Counted from the stretch's first letter, positions 1 to 8,707 are shown. The stretch is DNA of 64,000 nucleotides from Candidatus Peregrinibacteria bacterium (GCA_016699755.1 CP065009.1:682001-746000); one strand, 5' to 3'. Program-made: numbers and translations. The notes: generated by a model from the sequence alone, not told the origin.

Positions 1-477
1 GAAAGCAATGTCATGATATCCCAGTGCCTCAAGCATGCGTACTCCACCAATCCCTAAAATAACTTCTTGTCCCAAACGAGTATAGGTATGCGATGGATAG
101 AGATTTTTCGTGAGATCACGATCCCAACGCTTATTTTCGGGAAAATTCGTAGTGAGAAAGAAAATGGGAGCGAAATTTCCGTTCACACTTTTCACCTGAT
201 ATTCGTATGCCCCAAGAATAACTTCTCGATCCTCAATGGTAATAGTAGCTCGTTCAGGACGAAGGGTCATATATGGACTCGCGTCAAATGACTCCACCGG
301 ATTATCGTGTTGATGGTAGAGAATGGAAACTCCTACGAGAGGTGCTTTCATATCTGCCGCAGAATGCATAATATCTGCCGCAAGTACTCCTAGTCCTCCG
401 GCATAATTGGGAATATGTGCATCCACAGCAAACTCCATGGAAAAATAGGCAATCGTTCCTCTTTTTAAATTAGTCAT
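1..477 (-). CDS. glgP: Alpha-glucan (glycogen) phosphorylase, N-terminal part, cut by window edge
   Basis: Only the first 159 codons lie in the window; the gene runs off the left edge. The translation begins MTNLKRGTIAYFSMEFAVD and continues with IPNYAGGLGVLAADIMHSA and PLVGVSILYHQ. This is the N-terminal signature of GT35 alpha-glucan phosphorylases, which use phosphate to release glucose-1-phosphate from glycogen-like glucans. The ATG is preceded by no purine-rich RBS, as for most genes here. It pairs functionally with the debranching enzyme at 13.7-15.4 kb. The family call is firm; the substrate (glycogen or maltodextrin) cannot be told from this fragment. Confidence 0.93.
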   Translation of the reverse strand, partial: MTNLKRGTIAYFSMEFAVDAHIPNYAGGLGVLAADIMHSAADMKAPLVGVSILYHQHDNPVESFDASPYMTLRPERATITIEDREVILGAYEYQVKSVNGNFAPIFFLTTNFPENKRWDRDLTKNLYPSHTYTRLGQEVILGIGGVRMLEALGYHDIAF

Positions 478-697
478 TGATGTTTCTGTTAAAGACACGA
501 TCATTATGACATTTCTCATCAAAAAAATCAATTTTTCTGCACAGCCCAAGAAATAGAACTTTTCTCATCGAACCCTCAGGAGAGAAAAAGGTTGCGGAAC
601 TCAAAAAAAACAGGAAGAATAGTGCGGAATCCGTTTTGTGGGAGAACTGTTTTTTTAAAAAAACGTTCGATCGCACCACTTTCTTTATCCACTTCAC
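478..697. other. Divergent intergenic region glgP / rplA
   Basis: This 220-bp AT-rich gap lies between the divergent glgP and rplA starts and must hold both promoters. I see no unambiguous -35/-10 pair and no convincing gene. The short reading frames crossing it run into the two flanking genes. A T7/A7 run lies just upstream of rplA. Confidence 0.5.
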
Positions 698-1396
698 ATG
701 CCACATCGTGGGAAAAAATACCGCGAAGCTGAAAAGCTCGTTCAACGTAACACTCTTTATGACACAAAAGAAGCCGTCGCCTTAATAAAAAAGACGTCTA
801 CCACCTCTTTTGACGCTACCATCGAAATACATGTCACAACCACTGCGAATGTTAAGCACGCCGACCAAGTCGTGCGTTCCACCACAACTCTTCCAGCAGG
901 AACTGGAAAAACAAAACGAATTGCCGTTTTTGCAGATGGCGGTCAAGAAGCCGAAGCAAAAAAAGCAGGTGCAGATGTTGTAGGAGGTGAGGATCTCATC
1001 GAAAAAGTACTTAAAGGAGAAATTGACTTTGATATTGCCATTGCTACTCCAAAAATGATGCGTTCGCTTGCAAAAGCTGCACGTATTCTTGGACCAAAAG
1101 GACTTATGCCATCACCAAAGTCGGGAACAGTAACCGATAACATTTCTGCCGCTATTGAGGAGCTCAAACAAGGAAAAATTGAGTTTCGAACCGATAAGAA
1201 CGGTATTATTCACTCCATTATTGGAAAGGTATCCTTCTCGGAAAAAGACATTCTCGAAAATCTCCAAACAATCATGAAAGCAATTGTACAAAACAAGCCT
1301 TCTGGAGTAAAAGGAGTGTTCCTAAAGAGTATATCGCTGAGTAGCACCATGGGTCCCGGAATTTCCGTCTCCCCATCGGATCTGCTCTGGAAATAA
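698..1396 (+). CDS. rplA: 50S ribosomal protein L1
   Basis: At 232 aa this is the normal L1 length. L1 binds 23S rRNA at the mobile L1 stalk beside the E site. The family signature is seen at about residues 120-170: GPKGLMPSPKSGTVT, then a KNGIIHSIIGKVSF block, and the C-terminal KPSGVKG motif. No rplK (L11) lies upstream, although L11-L1 is the usual bacterial pair; instead it is divergent from glgP. No Shine-Dalgarno sequence precedes the ATG. The S41 protease gene follows after 27 bp and may be cotranscribed. Confidence 0.97.
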   Translation: MPHRGKKYREAEKLVQRNTLYDTKEAVALIKKTSTTSFDATIEIHVTTTANVKHADQVVRSTTTLPAGTGKTKRIAVFADGGQEAEAKKAGADVVGGEDLIEKVLKGEIDFDIAIATPKMMRSLAKAARILGPKGLMPSPKSGTVTDNISAAIEELKQGKIEFRTDKNGIIHSIIGKVSFSEKDILENLQTIMKAIVQNKPSGVKGVFLKSISLSSTMGPGISVSPSDLLWK

Positions 1397-1423
1397 TCGC
1401 GCTTCTTCCCTCTTCCCTCCTCT

Positions 1424-2755
1424 ATGCGTTTTTCTCCGCGAACTACTGGTTCTTCTGGAAATATTGAATTTATTTCATTCTCTGCGTTTATTGCACTCCC
1501 TATTCTCGCCTTTATTCTGGGTTGGTATGCGTCAGAAATGAAATATCAGCACTCCTCACTTCCTCTGACAACATTTACAAGCGAAGAAGATAAAAAAGAT
1601 GGATATCCTGAAAAAGATCAGAAAGAAGGAGACATTGATATTTCCCTCCTCAAAGAAGCCATCGATATTATTCGTTCAAAATATGTCGACCAAAGCGCCA
1701 TTGATCCGAAAAAGATGGAATATGGTATTGTGCGCGGACTCGTTTGGTCCCTCAACGATCCCTATTCGGAATTTTTAAGCCCCGAGGAAAGTAGTGATTT
1801 TGAACATGAACTTGATGGTGACCTTGAAGGAATTGGGGCAGAGCTTACTGTAAAAAAAGGATCTATCGTGGTTGTTTCTCCTCTACGAGATTCCCCCGCA
1901 GAAGAAGCAGGGCTTCTTCCAGAAGATATTATTCTGAAGGTTGATGGTGCAGAGGCATCCGGAGATGATTTTCTAAATGTTATTAAGAAAATACGAGGAA
2001 AAGAAAATACAGCAGTTGTGCTTGATATTTTTCGCCCCGAAACAGCAACAGAACTCTCACTTTCTCTTGTTCGAAAGAAAATCAAGGTGGAAACCGTAGA
2101 TCTTTCTTTTGATGATGATATCGCCATTATCGAGGTGAGTCAGTTCGGAACAAATACGGACACAGAATTTGAAAAAGCTCTTACAGAAGCACTTACTAAG
2201 GATCCAAGAGGAATTGTGCTTGATCTTCGATTTAATTCGGGAGGATACCTCGACAAAGCCGTTTCCATGGTTTCAGCATTTCAAAAAACAGGAAAGGTTG
2301 TTATTCAAAAGGGACGACCTCCTGAAATAACCAGTATTTTTGTAGATGGAAACGCAAAGACAGATCTTCCGCTTGTTGTTCTTCAGAACCGTGGATCAGC
2401 ATCGGCAAGCGAAATTGTTGCCGGAGCTCTTCAAGATTTGGGTCGTGCTGTTATTGTTGGCGAAAAAAGTTTTGGAAAAGGAACGGTGCAAGAACTCGTA
2501 AAAATGAAGGGGGGGGCACATCTTCGTGTCACCATTGCAAAATGGCTCACACCAAATGGACGAGATATCGGAAAGGTTGGCATTGAGCCAGATATTTTTA
2601 TAGAGCGCACCACAGAAGATTTTGAAGCAGACAGAGATCCACAAATGGAGGCAGCACTTCACTACCTCCGAGGAGAAGAGGTTGCTCCCACCCCCGCGGA
2701 AACAAAAGAAGACACAGGATCGGATGAGGGAAATACCGAACAGGCTGAGCAGTAA
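1424..2755 (+). CDS. S41 family carboxyl-terminal processing peptidase (CtpA/Prc-like)
   Basis: 443 aa. An N-terminal membrane segment (about residues 18-38) anchors it, followed by a linker, a PDZ domain (about 130-215, GIGAELTVKKGSIVV onward) and the S41 protease core. The catalytic Ser-Lys dyad is visible by comparison with E. coli Prc: Ser327 in GSASASE and Lys352 in GEKSFGKGTVQ. These enzymes cleave C-termini of extracytoplasmic proteins. The C-terminus is acidic and low-complexity. A G8 run (2509-2516) lies in frame in the protease domain just after the dyad. The stop codon abuts an IS256 remnant on the opposite strand. Confidence 0.93.
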   Translation: MRFSPRTTGSSGNIEFISFSAFIALPILAFILGWYASEMKYQHSSLPLTTFTSEEDKKDGYPEKDQKEGDIDISLLKEAIDIIRSKYVDQSAIDPKKMEYGIVRGLVWSLNDPYSEFLSPEESSDFEHELDGDLEGIGAELTVKKGSIVVVSPLRDSPAEEAGLLPEDIILKVDGAEASGDDFLNVIKKIRGKENTAVVLDIFRPETATELSLSLVRKKIKVETVDLSFDDDIAIIEVSQFGTNTDTEFEKALTEALTKDPRGIVLDLRFNSGGYLDKAVSMVSAFQKTGKVVIQKGRPPEITSIFVDGNAKTDLPLVVLQNRGSASASEIVAGALQDLGRAVIVGEKSFGKGTVQELVKMKGGAHLRVTIAKWLTPNGRDIGKVGIEPDIFIERTTEDFEADRDPQMEAALHYLRGEEVAPTPAETKEDTGSDEGNTEQAEQ

Positions 2756-3455
2756 GAGGTGGTAATGTCCAGAAGATTATGTCCGAGGTCGGAATGGGAA
2801 GGTTTGAGGTGTTTATAAAAAGCAGGAATGTGCCGTTTGTACGGTCCGTTTTCAAAGTGCTGGGTCACCATAAAAACGAGGTTGAGCAGTGAGTCCAGTG
2901 TCGGAAATACAGGGACTCGTTGGGTGATCTTTCTGCTATGAGTATTAAGCCTCTCGATCCAGTTGGTAGTGTAGATCATCCTTCGTATTTCTTCGGGGAA
3001 ATGGAGAAAGGCGGCATAGTTTTTGAGCTTTCCGGTCTCAAGACAGGAATCGATATTGAGATGTGCGGCTTCCATTTCTCCGTAAAGAATATGAGCCTTT
3101 CTTCGATCCTTTCGATACTGTTTTCCGGATCGTCAACGGAAAAGACATGGCTGAAGTCATCGGAGAACTCTTTCTTTTTGTCGGCTCGGATGCGGTTAAT
3201 CAGATTCCGTTTCCGGTGGATCAGACACAATTAGTGTTTTCCTCCGTGGTAATATTCCTCTGTGGTTTCAGTAATCCCCTTGAGTTCATCGGAGATCACA
3301 AGGTTAATCTGGTTCAGCCCGCGACTGATGAGATCAGAGAAGGTCTCCTTCCATGCATGGGAGCCTTCTTCGGAGTACCCATTCCCCTTGTTCTTCTCTG
3401 AATCAGTATCCGTTTCCCAAGGAAGTATTTCTATTATTCCATACCCCGAACACAA
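2756..3455 (-). pseudogene. Degenerate IS256/mutator-family transposase fragment
   Basis: The C-terminal half of an IS256-type transposase is recognisable: NLVISDELKGI (from about 3300), then HRKRNLINRI, then FPEEIRRMIYTTNWIERLN (from about 3010) and the tail of the family. It is broken by an in-frame TAA at 3231-3233 and by a frameshift near 3073. The N-terminal half, with the first catalytic Asp, is missing. No terminal inverted repeats could be paired. It sits directly against the stop of the S41 protease gene, so it is an old insertion remnant. Confidence 0.85.
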
Positions 3456-3651
3456 TAAAAGCTACACTACCGTTTAGAAAGGAATGATGACCTCTTCAAG
3501 TTAAGGAGATTTTTCCAAACCAGACACCCCCAAGAAATACGAAATTCTTTTGAGCAAGCTATTCACCAAATTATTGATCCAGAAAAAACAATATAGTATT
3601 TTCAACTTTGATCTTTTCAAAAAGATCTACACTTTCTTCTTTTTCGAAACT

Positions 3652-4170
3652 ATGAAGGATAACATCCTTTTGCCATACATCGCTTCTCCGAGTCGGCGCA
3701 TTGGCATATTTGTTGGATTCTTTGCATTCTGTACTATTTTTCCAGCACTCATTCATTCACAATGGATTACCGGACCATTTATAAATGCAACTCTTCTCTT
3801 GGCGACCATTTTCTTAGGACCTGCTGAAGCAATCTTTATTGGACTCTTTCCAAGCTCTGTCGCACTCACTTCAGGGATTCTCCCTGTTGCTCTCGCTTCT
3901 ATGGTGCCGTTTATCATGATTGCAAATGCTCTCTATATAAAAACCTTTTCCTACGGAAGACGATTTGGATTTTGGATTTCTGCTGGAATTGCCGCGCTTT
4001 TGAAATTTATTTTTCTCACACTTTCCGTCATATTTCTTTTGCCAAATCTTCTTATTCCAGAAGCAGTGGAGCGCGTTGCTGTTCTTTTAACATGGCCACA
4101 ACTTGTTACAGCAATCATTGGAGCTTGTATCGCCTTTCCTGTACTCAAAATTCTTAAGAAGAACACATAA
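3652..4170 (+). CDS. Small integral membrane protein, ECF S-component-like
   Basis: 172 aa from the ATG at 3652; the frame is open further upstream but that part does not look coding. About five to six hydrophobic segments, with motifs such as ITGPFINATLLLATIFLGP, IGLFPSSVALTSG and MVPFIMIANALY. Homologues in candidate-phyla genomes are commonly labelled 'iron hydrogenase', although no Cys-rich cluster motif is present. The hydrophobic pattern is closer to ECF-transporter substrate-binding (S) subunits. Function and substrate are unknown. No SD precedes the ATG. Confidence 0.7.
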   Translation: MKDNILLPYIASPSRRIGIFVGFFAFCTIFPALIHSQWITGPFINATLLLATIFLGPAEAIFIGLFPSSVALTSGILPVALASMVPFIMIANALYIKTFSYGRRFGFWISAGIAALLKFIFLTLSVIFLLPNLLIPEAVERVAVLLTWPQLVTAIIGACIAFPVLKILKKNT

Positions 4171-4175
4171 TGTGT

Positions 4176-5138
4176 TCATTTATTTTCTTGCCGATCTTCA
4201 AGAGCTTTTTTCGCCTTTCGAATTCGATCCATTTTTGTCTGAGCCTCTTCAAGCGTTTTTTCAAGATCTTGAATTTTCCGTTGCTGACGGCGAAGTACCT
4301 GATCTATTTTTTCTTCATTCTCAAGAGCAACATCGTGGAGAAGTTCAACTTCTTCTCCAATTCTTTGAATTTGTCGCTCACGACGACGCGCTACCTCATG
4401 ATAAAAAGACGCCCCTAAGAGGGCTGTTGGAAGAGCAAAAATTCCTACACCTACCACTGCCGAAAGCGCACCAAAAAATCGCCCGAGGGGAGTGACGGGT
4501 ACCATATCACCATATCCAATGGTGGTGAGTGTGGAGATCCCCCACCAAATAGCGGCAGGAATACTCGTAAACTTTGTTCCAGGAACAGCATGCTCCGCAA
4601 TATACAAAAGCGTTGAACAGAAAATAAGTATGAGAAACATAATGGAAGAGACGGCAACAAGCTCCTCTTTATTCTTTCGAATAACCTGTAAAACACGATC
4701 AGACGCGTCAGCATAACTTGTTGCCCGAATAACCTGATATACCCGAAAAAGTCGAAATACTCGTACCCAACGAATATTAAACGGAGAGAAGAACGAACAA
4801 ATTGCAAGCGCATCAAGCAACATGAGTGGCGAGCAGAGAAACCGAACCCTGCTCAAAAAACTATCTCCAGAAACCGATTTTAATAAAGGAGCTGTCCAAA
4901 TGCGAAGAAGATATTCAAGAAAAAAAATGCCCCCAGAGAAGAACGAAAACCAGAGAAATAAAGGGGAGGTGGGGTATTGCGAAAACTCGGGAAGCGTTTC
5001 GATGACCACAAACGTAACATTGAAAAAAATAAGGAGCAAAAGAAGATACTCCACTCCTCTTCCCCAGTGAGTTTTGCTTTTGTTCTCAAGAACTTCAAAA
5101 ACCTTCTGCCGAATAGTGTGTTTTTGCTCTGAAACCAT
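4176..5138 (-). CDS. Voltage-gated potassium channel (Kv/KvAP-like) with C-terminal coiled coil
   Basis: 320 aa from the ATG at 5138. Six membrane segments are apparent. The S4 helix carries regularly spaced arginines (RWVRVFRLFRVYQVIR), and the pore loop holds the K+ selectivity filter in STLTTIGYGDMVPVTPLGR. Residues 250-320 are charged and predicted to form a coiled coil (ILDLEKTLEEAQTKM-like heptads), probably a tetramerisation segment. The longer upstream frame is rejected because its extra N-terminus is not membrane-like. It converges with the membrane protein gene ending at 4170, leaving 5 bp. Confidence 0.93.
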   Translation of the reverse strand: MVSEQKHTIRQKVFEVLENKSKTHWGRGVEYLLLLLIFFNVTFVVIETLPEFSQYPTSPLFLWFSFFSGGIFFLEYLLRIWTAPLLKSVSGDSFLSRVRFLCSPLMLLDALAICSFFSPFNIRWVRVFRLFRVYQVIRATSYADASDRVLQVIRKNKEELVAVSSIMFLILIFCSTLLYIAEHAVPGTKFTSIPAAIWWGISTLTTIGYGDMVPVTPLGRFFGALSAVVGVGIFALPTALLGASFYHEVARRRERQIQRIGEEVELLHDVALENEEKIDQVLRRQQRKIQDLEKTLEEAQTKMDRIRKAKKALEDRQENK

Positions 5139-5235
5139 GAAAAAAGTATAACATTTTTTTCCGCTCTTCGCAAAAAGAGCGCTTGCAAAAGAGAAGGAAG
5201 CGCGCAATACTTTTCTTGTTTTTCCTCTACGAGAA

Positions 5236-5514
5236 ATGCCACGATACACATTTCAATGTACCAACAAAAATTGTCGGAAAAATTTTGGGGAACAAGTTCC
5301 CATGGGAACAACAGAGGCGACCTGCCCTCATTGTCAGGCGCGTGCGGAAAAGATTTTTTCCGCCCCTGCTATTCACTTTCGTGGATCGGGATTTTATGCA
5401 AGCGACAGTAAAAACGCTTCTACTTCTGCCTCATCTGGTATGACAGAACAAAAAGAGTCTCCACCAAAAACGGAATCAAAAGCAGAGGTAACACCTCCCC
5501 CCTCCTCTTCATAG
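5236..5514 (+). CDS. FmdB-family zinc ribbon protein
   Basis: 92 aa. It begins MPRYTFQCTNKNC and has a C-x4-C ... CPHC zinc ribbon, followed by the family FRGSGFYASD segment (residues 48-57). Such proteins are putative regulatory or chaperone-like zinc proteins without a settled function. The last 30 residues are Ser/Thr/Pro/Lys rich. It is divergent from the K+ channel gene and converges with trpG (12 bp between stops). Confidence 0.88.
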   Translation: MPRYTFQCTNKNCRKNFGEQVPMGTTEATCPHCQARAEKIFSAPAIHFRGSGFYASDSKNASTSASSGMTEQKESPPKTESKAEVTPPPSSS

Positions 5515-5526
5515 AAAATCCAAATT

Positions 5527-6102
5527 TTATCGGGTAAGAATTCGCATGACGTTCCGCACAATATTCATTCCCGAGTCTTTCTTCATGGTAAGCACCGATT
5601 CTGGATGAAACTGCACCGACTCAATAGGAAGCGTTTTGTGACGCATTGCCATAATGATTCCATCTTTTGTGGTCGCAGAAATTTCGAAATCTTTTGGCAT
5701 CGCATCTACTGCAAGTGAGTGATACCGACCTCCCGAAAAATCTTGGGGAATATTTTCAAAAATGGTCTTTTCGTCGTGGTGAATAGCGGTGCTCCTTCCG
5801 TGTACCGGAAGAACAAATTTGAGACTTCCGCCAAAGACTTCGGCGAGTGCCTCATGTCCAAGACAAACTCCAAAAATGGGAACTTTTTCGAGAGATTTTT
5901 CGATAATTTTCATGAGATTTCCGGCATTTTTTGGAACACTCGGTCCGGGAGAAATAATGAGAAGATCGTATTTTTCGGGACGAATATTTTCTACTGCCAC
6001 ATCATTTCGAAAAATCGTGATGTTCCCGCCCGCTGTTTCAAAAAAATCAACGAGATTAAAGGTGAATGAATCGAAGTTATCGATCAGAAGGATATTTTTC
6101 AT
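5527..6102 (-). CDS. trpG: Anthranilate synthase component II (glutamine amidotransferase)
   Basis: 191 aa, a class-I glutamine amidotransferase. It opens ILLIDNFDSFTFNLVDFF. The nucleophile is Cys80 in FGVCLGHEAL, and the partner residues are His166 and Glu168 in VQFHPES. It supplies ammonia to component I. It lies 14 bp downstream of the trpE-like gene on the same strand, so the two are almost surely one operon. PabA and TrpG cannot be told apart by sequence alone; the TrpR domain on the partner favours TrpG. Confidence 0.92.
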   Translation of the reverse strand: MKNILLIDNFDSFTFNLVDFFETAGGNITIFRNDVAVENIRPEKYDLLIISPGPSVPKNAGNLMKIIEKSLEKVPIFGVCLGHEALAEVFGGSLKFVLPVHGRSTAIHHDEKTIFENIPQDFSGGRYHSLAVDAMPKDFEISATTKDGIIMAMRHKTLPIESVQFHPESVLTMKKDSGMNIVRNVMRILTR

Positions 6103-6116
6103 AAAGGAAAAGAAAT

Positions 6117-7904
6117 CTAAAATTCTCCGCGGAGTATTTCCAATAGCGCTTGTGCCTTGTTTTCTACTTCTTTGCTCTCATCTTCAGGAATAGAGCTATA
6201 GAGCAACGTTGCTCCGGCACGAAAAGAGAAGCGATTATTGTGAATATGTGCCGAACGAATAATGATTCCGGTATCCATATCTCCGGAAAACGTAAGATAC
6301 CCAATAGAACCACCATAAAATCCACGACGACTCGTTTCTGTTTTTTCAATTTCAATCATGGCCTGTACTTTTGGCGCGCCAGTGAGTGTTCCGGCAGATT
6401 GGCAAGCAATAAGCGCATCAAGCGCATCACGGTCTTTTCGCAGATTTCCCGTGAGATGCGCAATAGTGTGCATTACTCGGGAATACTTTTCGACATGTCG
6501 ATACGAAGTAATTTCAATACCAGGTTCACACACTCGTTTTAAATCGTTTCGTCCAAGATCGATGAGCATATCGAGTTCCGCCCGTTCTTTTTCGCACGAG
6601 AGGAGCTCAAGCATATTTTCGTGATCGGAAACAGGATCTTCTCCACGCGGACGCGTTCCCGAAATGGGGCGGAGATGAGCTTTTCCATTTTCGACCCGAA
6701 CCATCATTTCGGGGCTTGCTCCAACAAGTTGACTTTCGCCAAAATCGAAAAAGAAGAGATAAGGCGCAGGATTCTTTTCACGATAGATTTTGTAAAGCGC
6801 AAATGGGTCACCAGAAAATTCTCCAGAAAACTTTCGGGAAAAAACCGCTTCAAAAATCTCTCCTTGACGCGCCAATTCTCGTGCAGTTTCCACCTGATTT
6901 TCGTACTCTTCCGGCGAAATATCGGCAGAAATATTTTTCGTGGAAAATACCTTCTTTTGCAATTTTTTTGGCTTCGAAATGGACTGAAAAAGCTGTGCAA
7001 TATCAGCTTCTGCCTCCCCTCTGTTTTCACGAAACAGAGCAAGCTCCGCCTTCTCTTTGAGGAGATCAAACTGAACAAAAGTATCGAAGAGAAAAAAGTG
7101 AAAATCGGGAATATCATTCTCGGGCAAAAGCTCGGGAAGAATCTCAAAAAGTCGTGCAAAGTCATATGAAAATGCGCCATACACGCCAAATTTTCCGGAT
7201 GTTTTACACTGAAAATACTCCAGAAATGCACGGAGTGCGATGGCAATATTTTTTCGACGTGTTCGCGCGTCTTCCGAGCAAAACCCCGTGTCTTTTTCGA
7301 TACGAAGTTCGAGTATATTTTTGTCTTGCTGAAGCACTTCATCTGCCTGATCTGCAATTCCAGAGGAAGTAAAATCTTTGAGAAAACGCTTTCCACGGGG
7401 CGAACATACCCGAAATTTAATGATATTTTCCTTTCCACAAATTTCGAGAATAGGATCGATGCCAAGCAGGCTCATACGCCCATAAATAGGATTTAACGAG
7501 CGAGATTCAAAACAAAACAAAGGAGATTTGGAGATTTGGATTCGCTCAAACACATTTGCCGCATCTTCTAGTGAAATGCTTTGCCGAGCTTCGAACACGG
7601 GAAGGTTTCCGCAGGTGTGTTTTCGAAGAACACGTTCATAAAATTTTTGAAATACTCCGTTTCCATATTTCATTTCTCGACTTCCTCGAGAAATAGTCGC
7701 AAGACTTGCCCCCGTCTTTTTGGCAATATCTCGATGGGTTTTCCCCTCAAAAAGAAGTTCGACAATTTCTGCTCGTTCGGCAAGTGTTTTTCGTTCTGCA
7801 GGGGTAAAGAGTGCGCTAAGAAGCTCTCTTTGTTCCTGAAGATTTTGAGGGGCGAGAAGGAGTTTTTCGAGAAGCTCATTTTTTTCGGAATGTTCTGCAT
7901 CCAT
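6117..7904 (-). CDS. trpE: TrpR-TrpE fusion: Trp-repressor domain joined to anthranilate synthase component I
   Basis: 595 aa. Residues about 10-97 match the TrpR fold: FTPAERKTLAERAEIVELL, then the helix-turn-helix ending ASLATISRGSREMK. By alignment to E. coli TrpR, the tryptophan-contacting residues Thr44, Arg54, Thr81 and Arg84 correspond to Thr34, Arg44, Thr70 and Arg73. Residues 100-595 are chorismate-binding component I: an N-terminal FCFESRS (allosteric Trp-site region), SLLGIDP, PISGTRPRGEDP, LIDLGRNDL and AGTLTGAPKVQAM. It converts chorismate plus ammonia from TrpG to anthranilate. AGTLTGAPK favours TrpE over PabB. No other trp genes lie in the window. A trp-operator-like palindrome overlaps the promoter. 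I infer an autoregulated enzyme-repressor. Confidence 0.93.
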   Translation of the reverse strand: MDAEHSEKNELLEKLLLAPQNLQEQRELLSALFTPAERKTLAERAEIVELLFEGKTHRDIAKKTGASLATISRGSREMKYGNGVFQKFYERVLRKHTCGNLPVFEARQSISLEDAANVFERIQISKSPLFCFESRSLNPIYGRMSLLGIDPILEICGKENIIKFRVCSPRGKRFLKDFTSSGIADQADEVLQQDKNILELRIEKDTGFCSEDARTRRKNIAIALRAFLEYFQCKTSGKFGVYGAFSYDFARLFEILPELLPENDIPDFHFFLFDTFVQFDLLKEKAELALFRENRGEAEADIAQLFQSISKPKKLQKKVFSTKNISADISPEEYENQVETARELARQGEIFEAVFSRKFSGEFSGDPFALYKIYREKNPAPYLFFFDFGESQLVGASPEMMVRVENGKAHLRPISGTRPRGEDPVSDHENMLELLSCEKERAELDMLIDLGRNDLKRVCEPGIEITSYRHVEKYSRVMHTIAHLTGNLRKDRDALDALIACQSAGTLTGAPKVQAMIEIEKTETSRRGFYGGSIGYLTFSGDMDTGIIIRSAHIHNNRFSFRAGATLLYSSIPEDESKEVENKAQALLEILRGEF

Positions 7905-7915
7905 GGGATAATTGA

Positions 7916-7929
7916 TTTAGTGTACTAAA
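7916..7929. promoter_or_regulatory. Trp-operator-like palindrome in front of trpR-trpE
   Basis: TTTAGTGTACTAAA is a perfect inverted repeat of TTTAGT around a 2-bp centre. The E. coli trp operator core is ACTAGTTAACTAGT; the two share TAGT-NN-ACTA, the bases read by TrpR, in identical spacing. The site begins 2 bp downstream of the candidate -10 and covers the predicted start point. Bound repressor would therefore block RNA polymerase. Confidence 0.72.
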
Positions 7930-7931
7930 AC

Positions 7932-7958
7932 AGTATATAAACGCACCAGGAGCGTCAA
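7932..7958 (-). promoter_or_regulatory. Candidate promoter of the trpR-trpE/trpG operon
   Basis: Read on the minus strand: TTGACG (7953-7958), a 15-bp spacer, then TATACT (7932-7937). The spacer is short. The predicted start near 7925 gives a leader of about 20 nt, too short for a Trp-codon attenuator. Confidence 0.55.
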
Positions 7959-8653
7959 GAAAAATAAGAAGGAATCTGCCAATCGATAGGAATTTTTCCT
8001 TGGAGCGTTAAAAATTCATTTGTTTTGGAAAAGTGACGACAACCAAAAAATCCGTTTGAAGCCGAAAAAGGAGATGGATGCGCCGCCGTAAGAATGAAGT
8101 GTTTTTTGGGATCAATTACCCTCCCCTTTTCTTGTGCGTATCTTCCCCAAAGGAGAAAAATAATCCCCTCTTTTTGGTCAGAAAGTGCCTTTATAGCGGC
8201 ATCAGTAAAAGCCTCCCACCCTTTTCCTGCGTGTGATGCCGGAGATTTCGCGCGAACGCTGAGCACCGCATTGAGCAGCAAAATCCCCTGCTGAGACCAA
8301 TATTCCAAATTTCCATGAGAAGGAATGCTACACCCCATATCACTCTGCAACTCTTTATAAATATTTTGAAGTGATGGCGGAACACGAACACCGCGATTCA
8401 CCGAAAAGCAGAGTCCGTGCGCTTGTCCAACGCCGTGATAGGGATCTTGCCCAAGAATAACTACCTTTGTTTTTTCAAACGGACAAGAATCGAACGCATG
8501 AAAAATAAGTTTCGGTGGCGGATATACCGTTTTTCCAGATTGAATCTCTTCTGTGAGAAACGCCTTCATTTCAAGAAACGAAGGCTCTTGAAATGCATTG
8601 GAGAGCGCATTTTTCCAACCAGTCTCTATTTTTTGGCTTGTTTCTCCTGTCAT
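7955..8653 (-). CDS. ung: Uracil-DNA glycosylase, family 1
   Basis: 232 aa, the normal length. It removes uracil from DNA at the start of base excision repair. The water-activating loop is VVILGQDPYHG, with catalytic Asp and downstream Phe (GLCFSV). The Leu-loop/His motif is TAAHPSPFSASNGFFGCRHF. Its C-terminal end overlaps the trpE promoter region by only a few bases, so it is transcribed toward and possibly into the trp operon. Confidence 0.95.
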   Translation of the reverse strand: MTGETSQKIETGWKNALSNAFQEPSFLEMKAFLTEEIQSGKTVYPPPKLIFHAFDSCPFEKTKVVILGQDPYHGVGQAHGLCFSVNRGVRVPPSLQNIYKELQSDMGCSIPSHGNLEYWSQQGILLLNAVLSVRAKSPASHAGKGWEAFTDAAIKALSDQKEGIIFLLWGRYAQEKGRVIDPKKHFILTAAHPSPFSASNGFFGCRHFSKTNEFLTLQGKIPIDWQIPSYFS

Positions 8654-8707
8654 TTCTTATACATATACAGAAGGAGGATAACAAATTCAGACGCAGGAAT
8701 TCCATAT

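Noticed and set aside
2662..3075. Intact transposase gene
   Set aside because: The frame reads from IS256 sequence into the antisense of the S41 gene, and upstream parts are in another frame with an internal stop; it is a remnant.
6117..7904. Aminodeoxychorismate synthase (PabB) instead of TrpE
   Set aside because: Not fully excluded, but AGTLTGAPK, the N-terminal FESRS region and the fused TrpR domain favour tryptophan synthesis.
7905..7930. Trp leader-peptide attenuator in front of trpE
   Set aside because: The predicted leader is only about 20 nt, with no Trp codons and no terminator-like hairpin.
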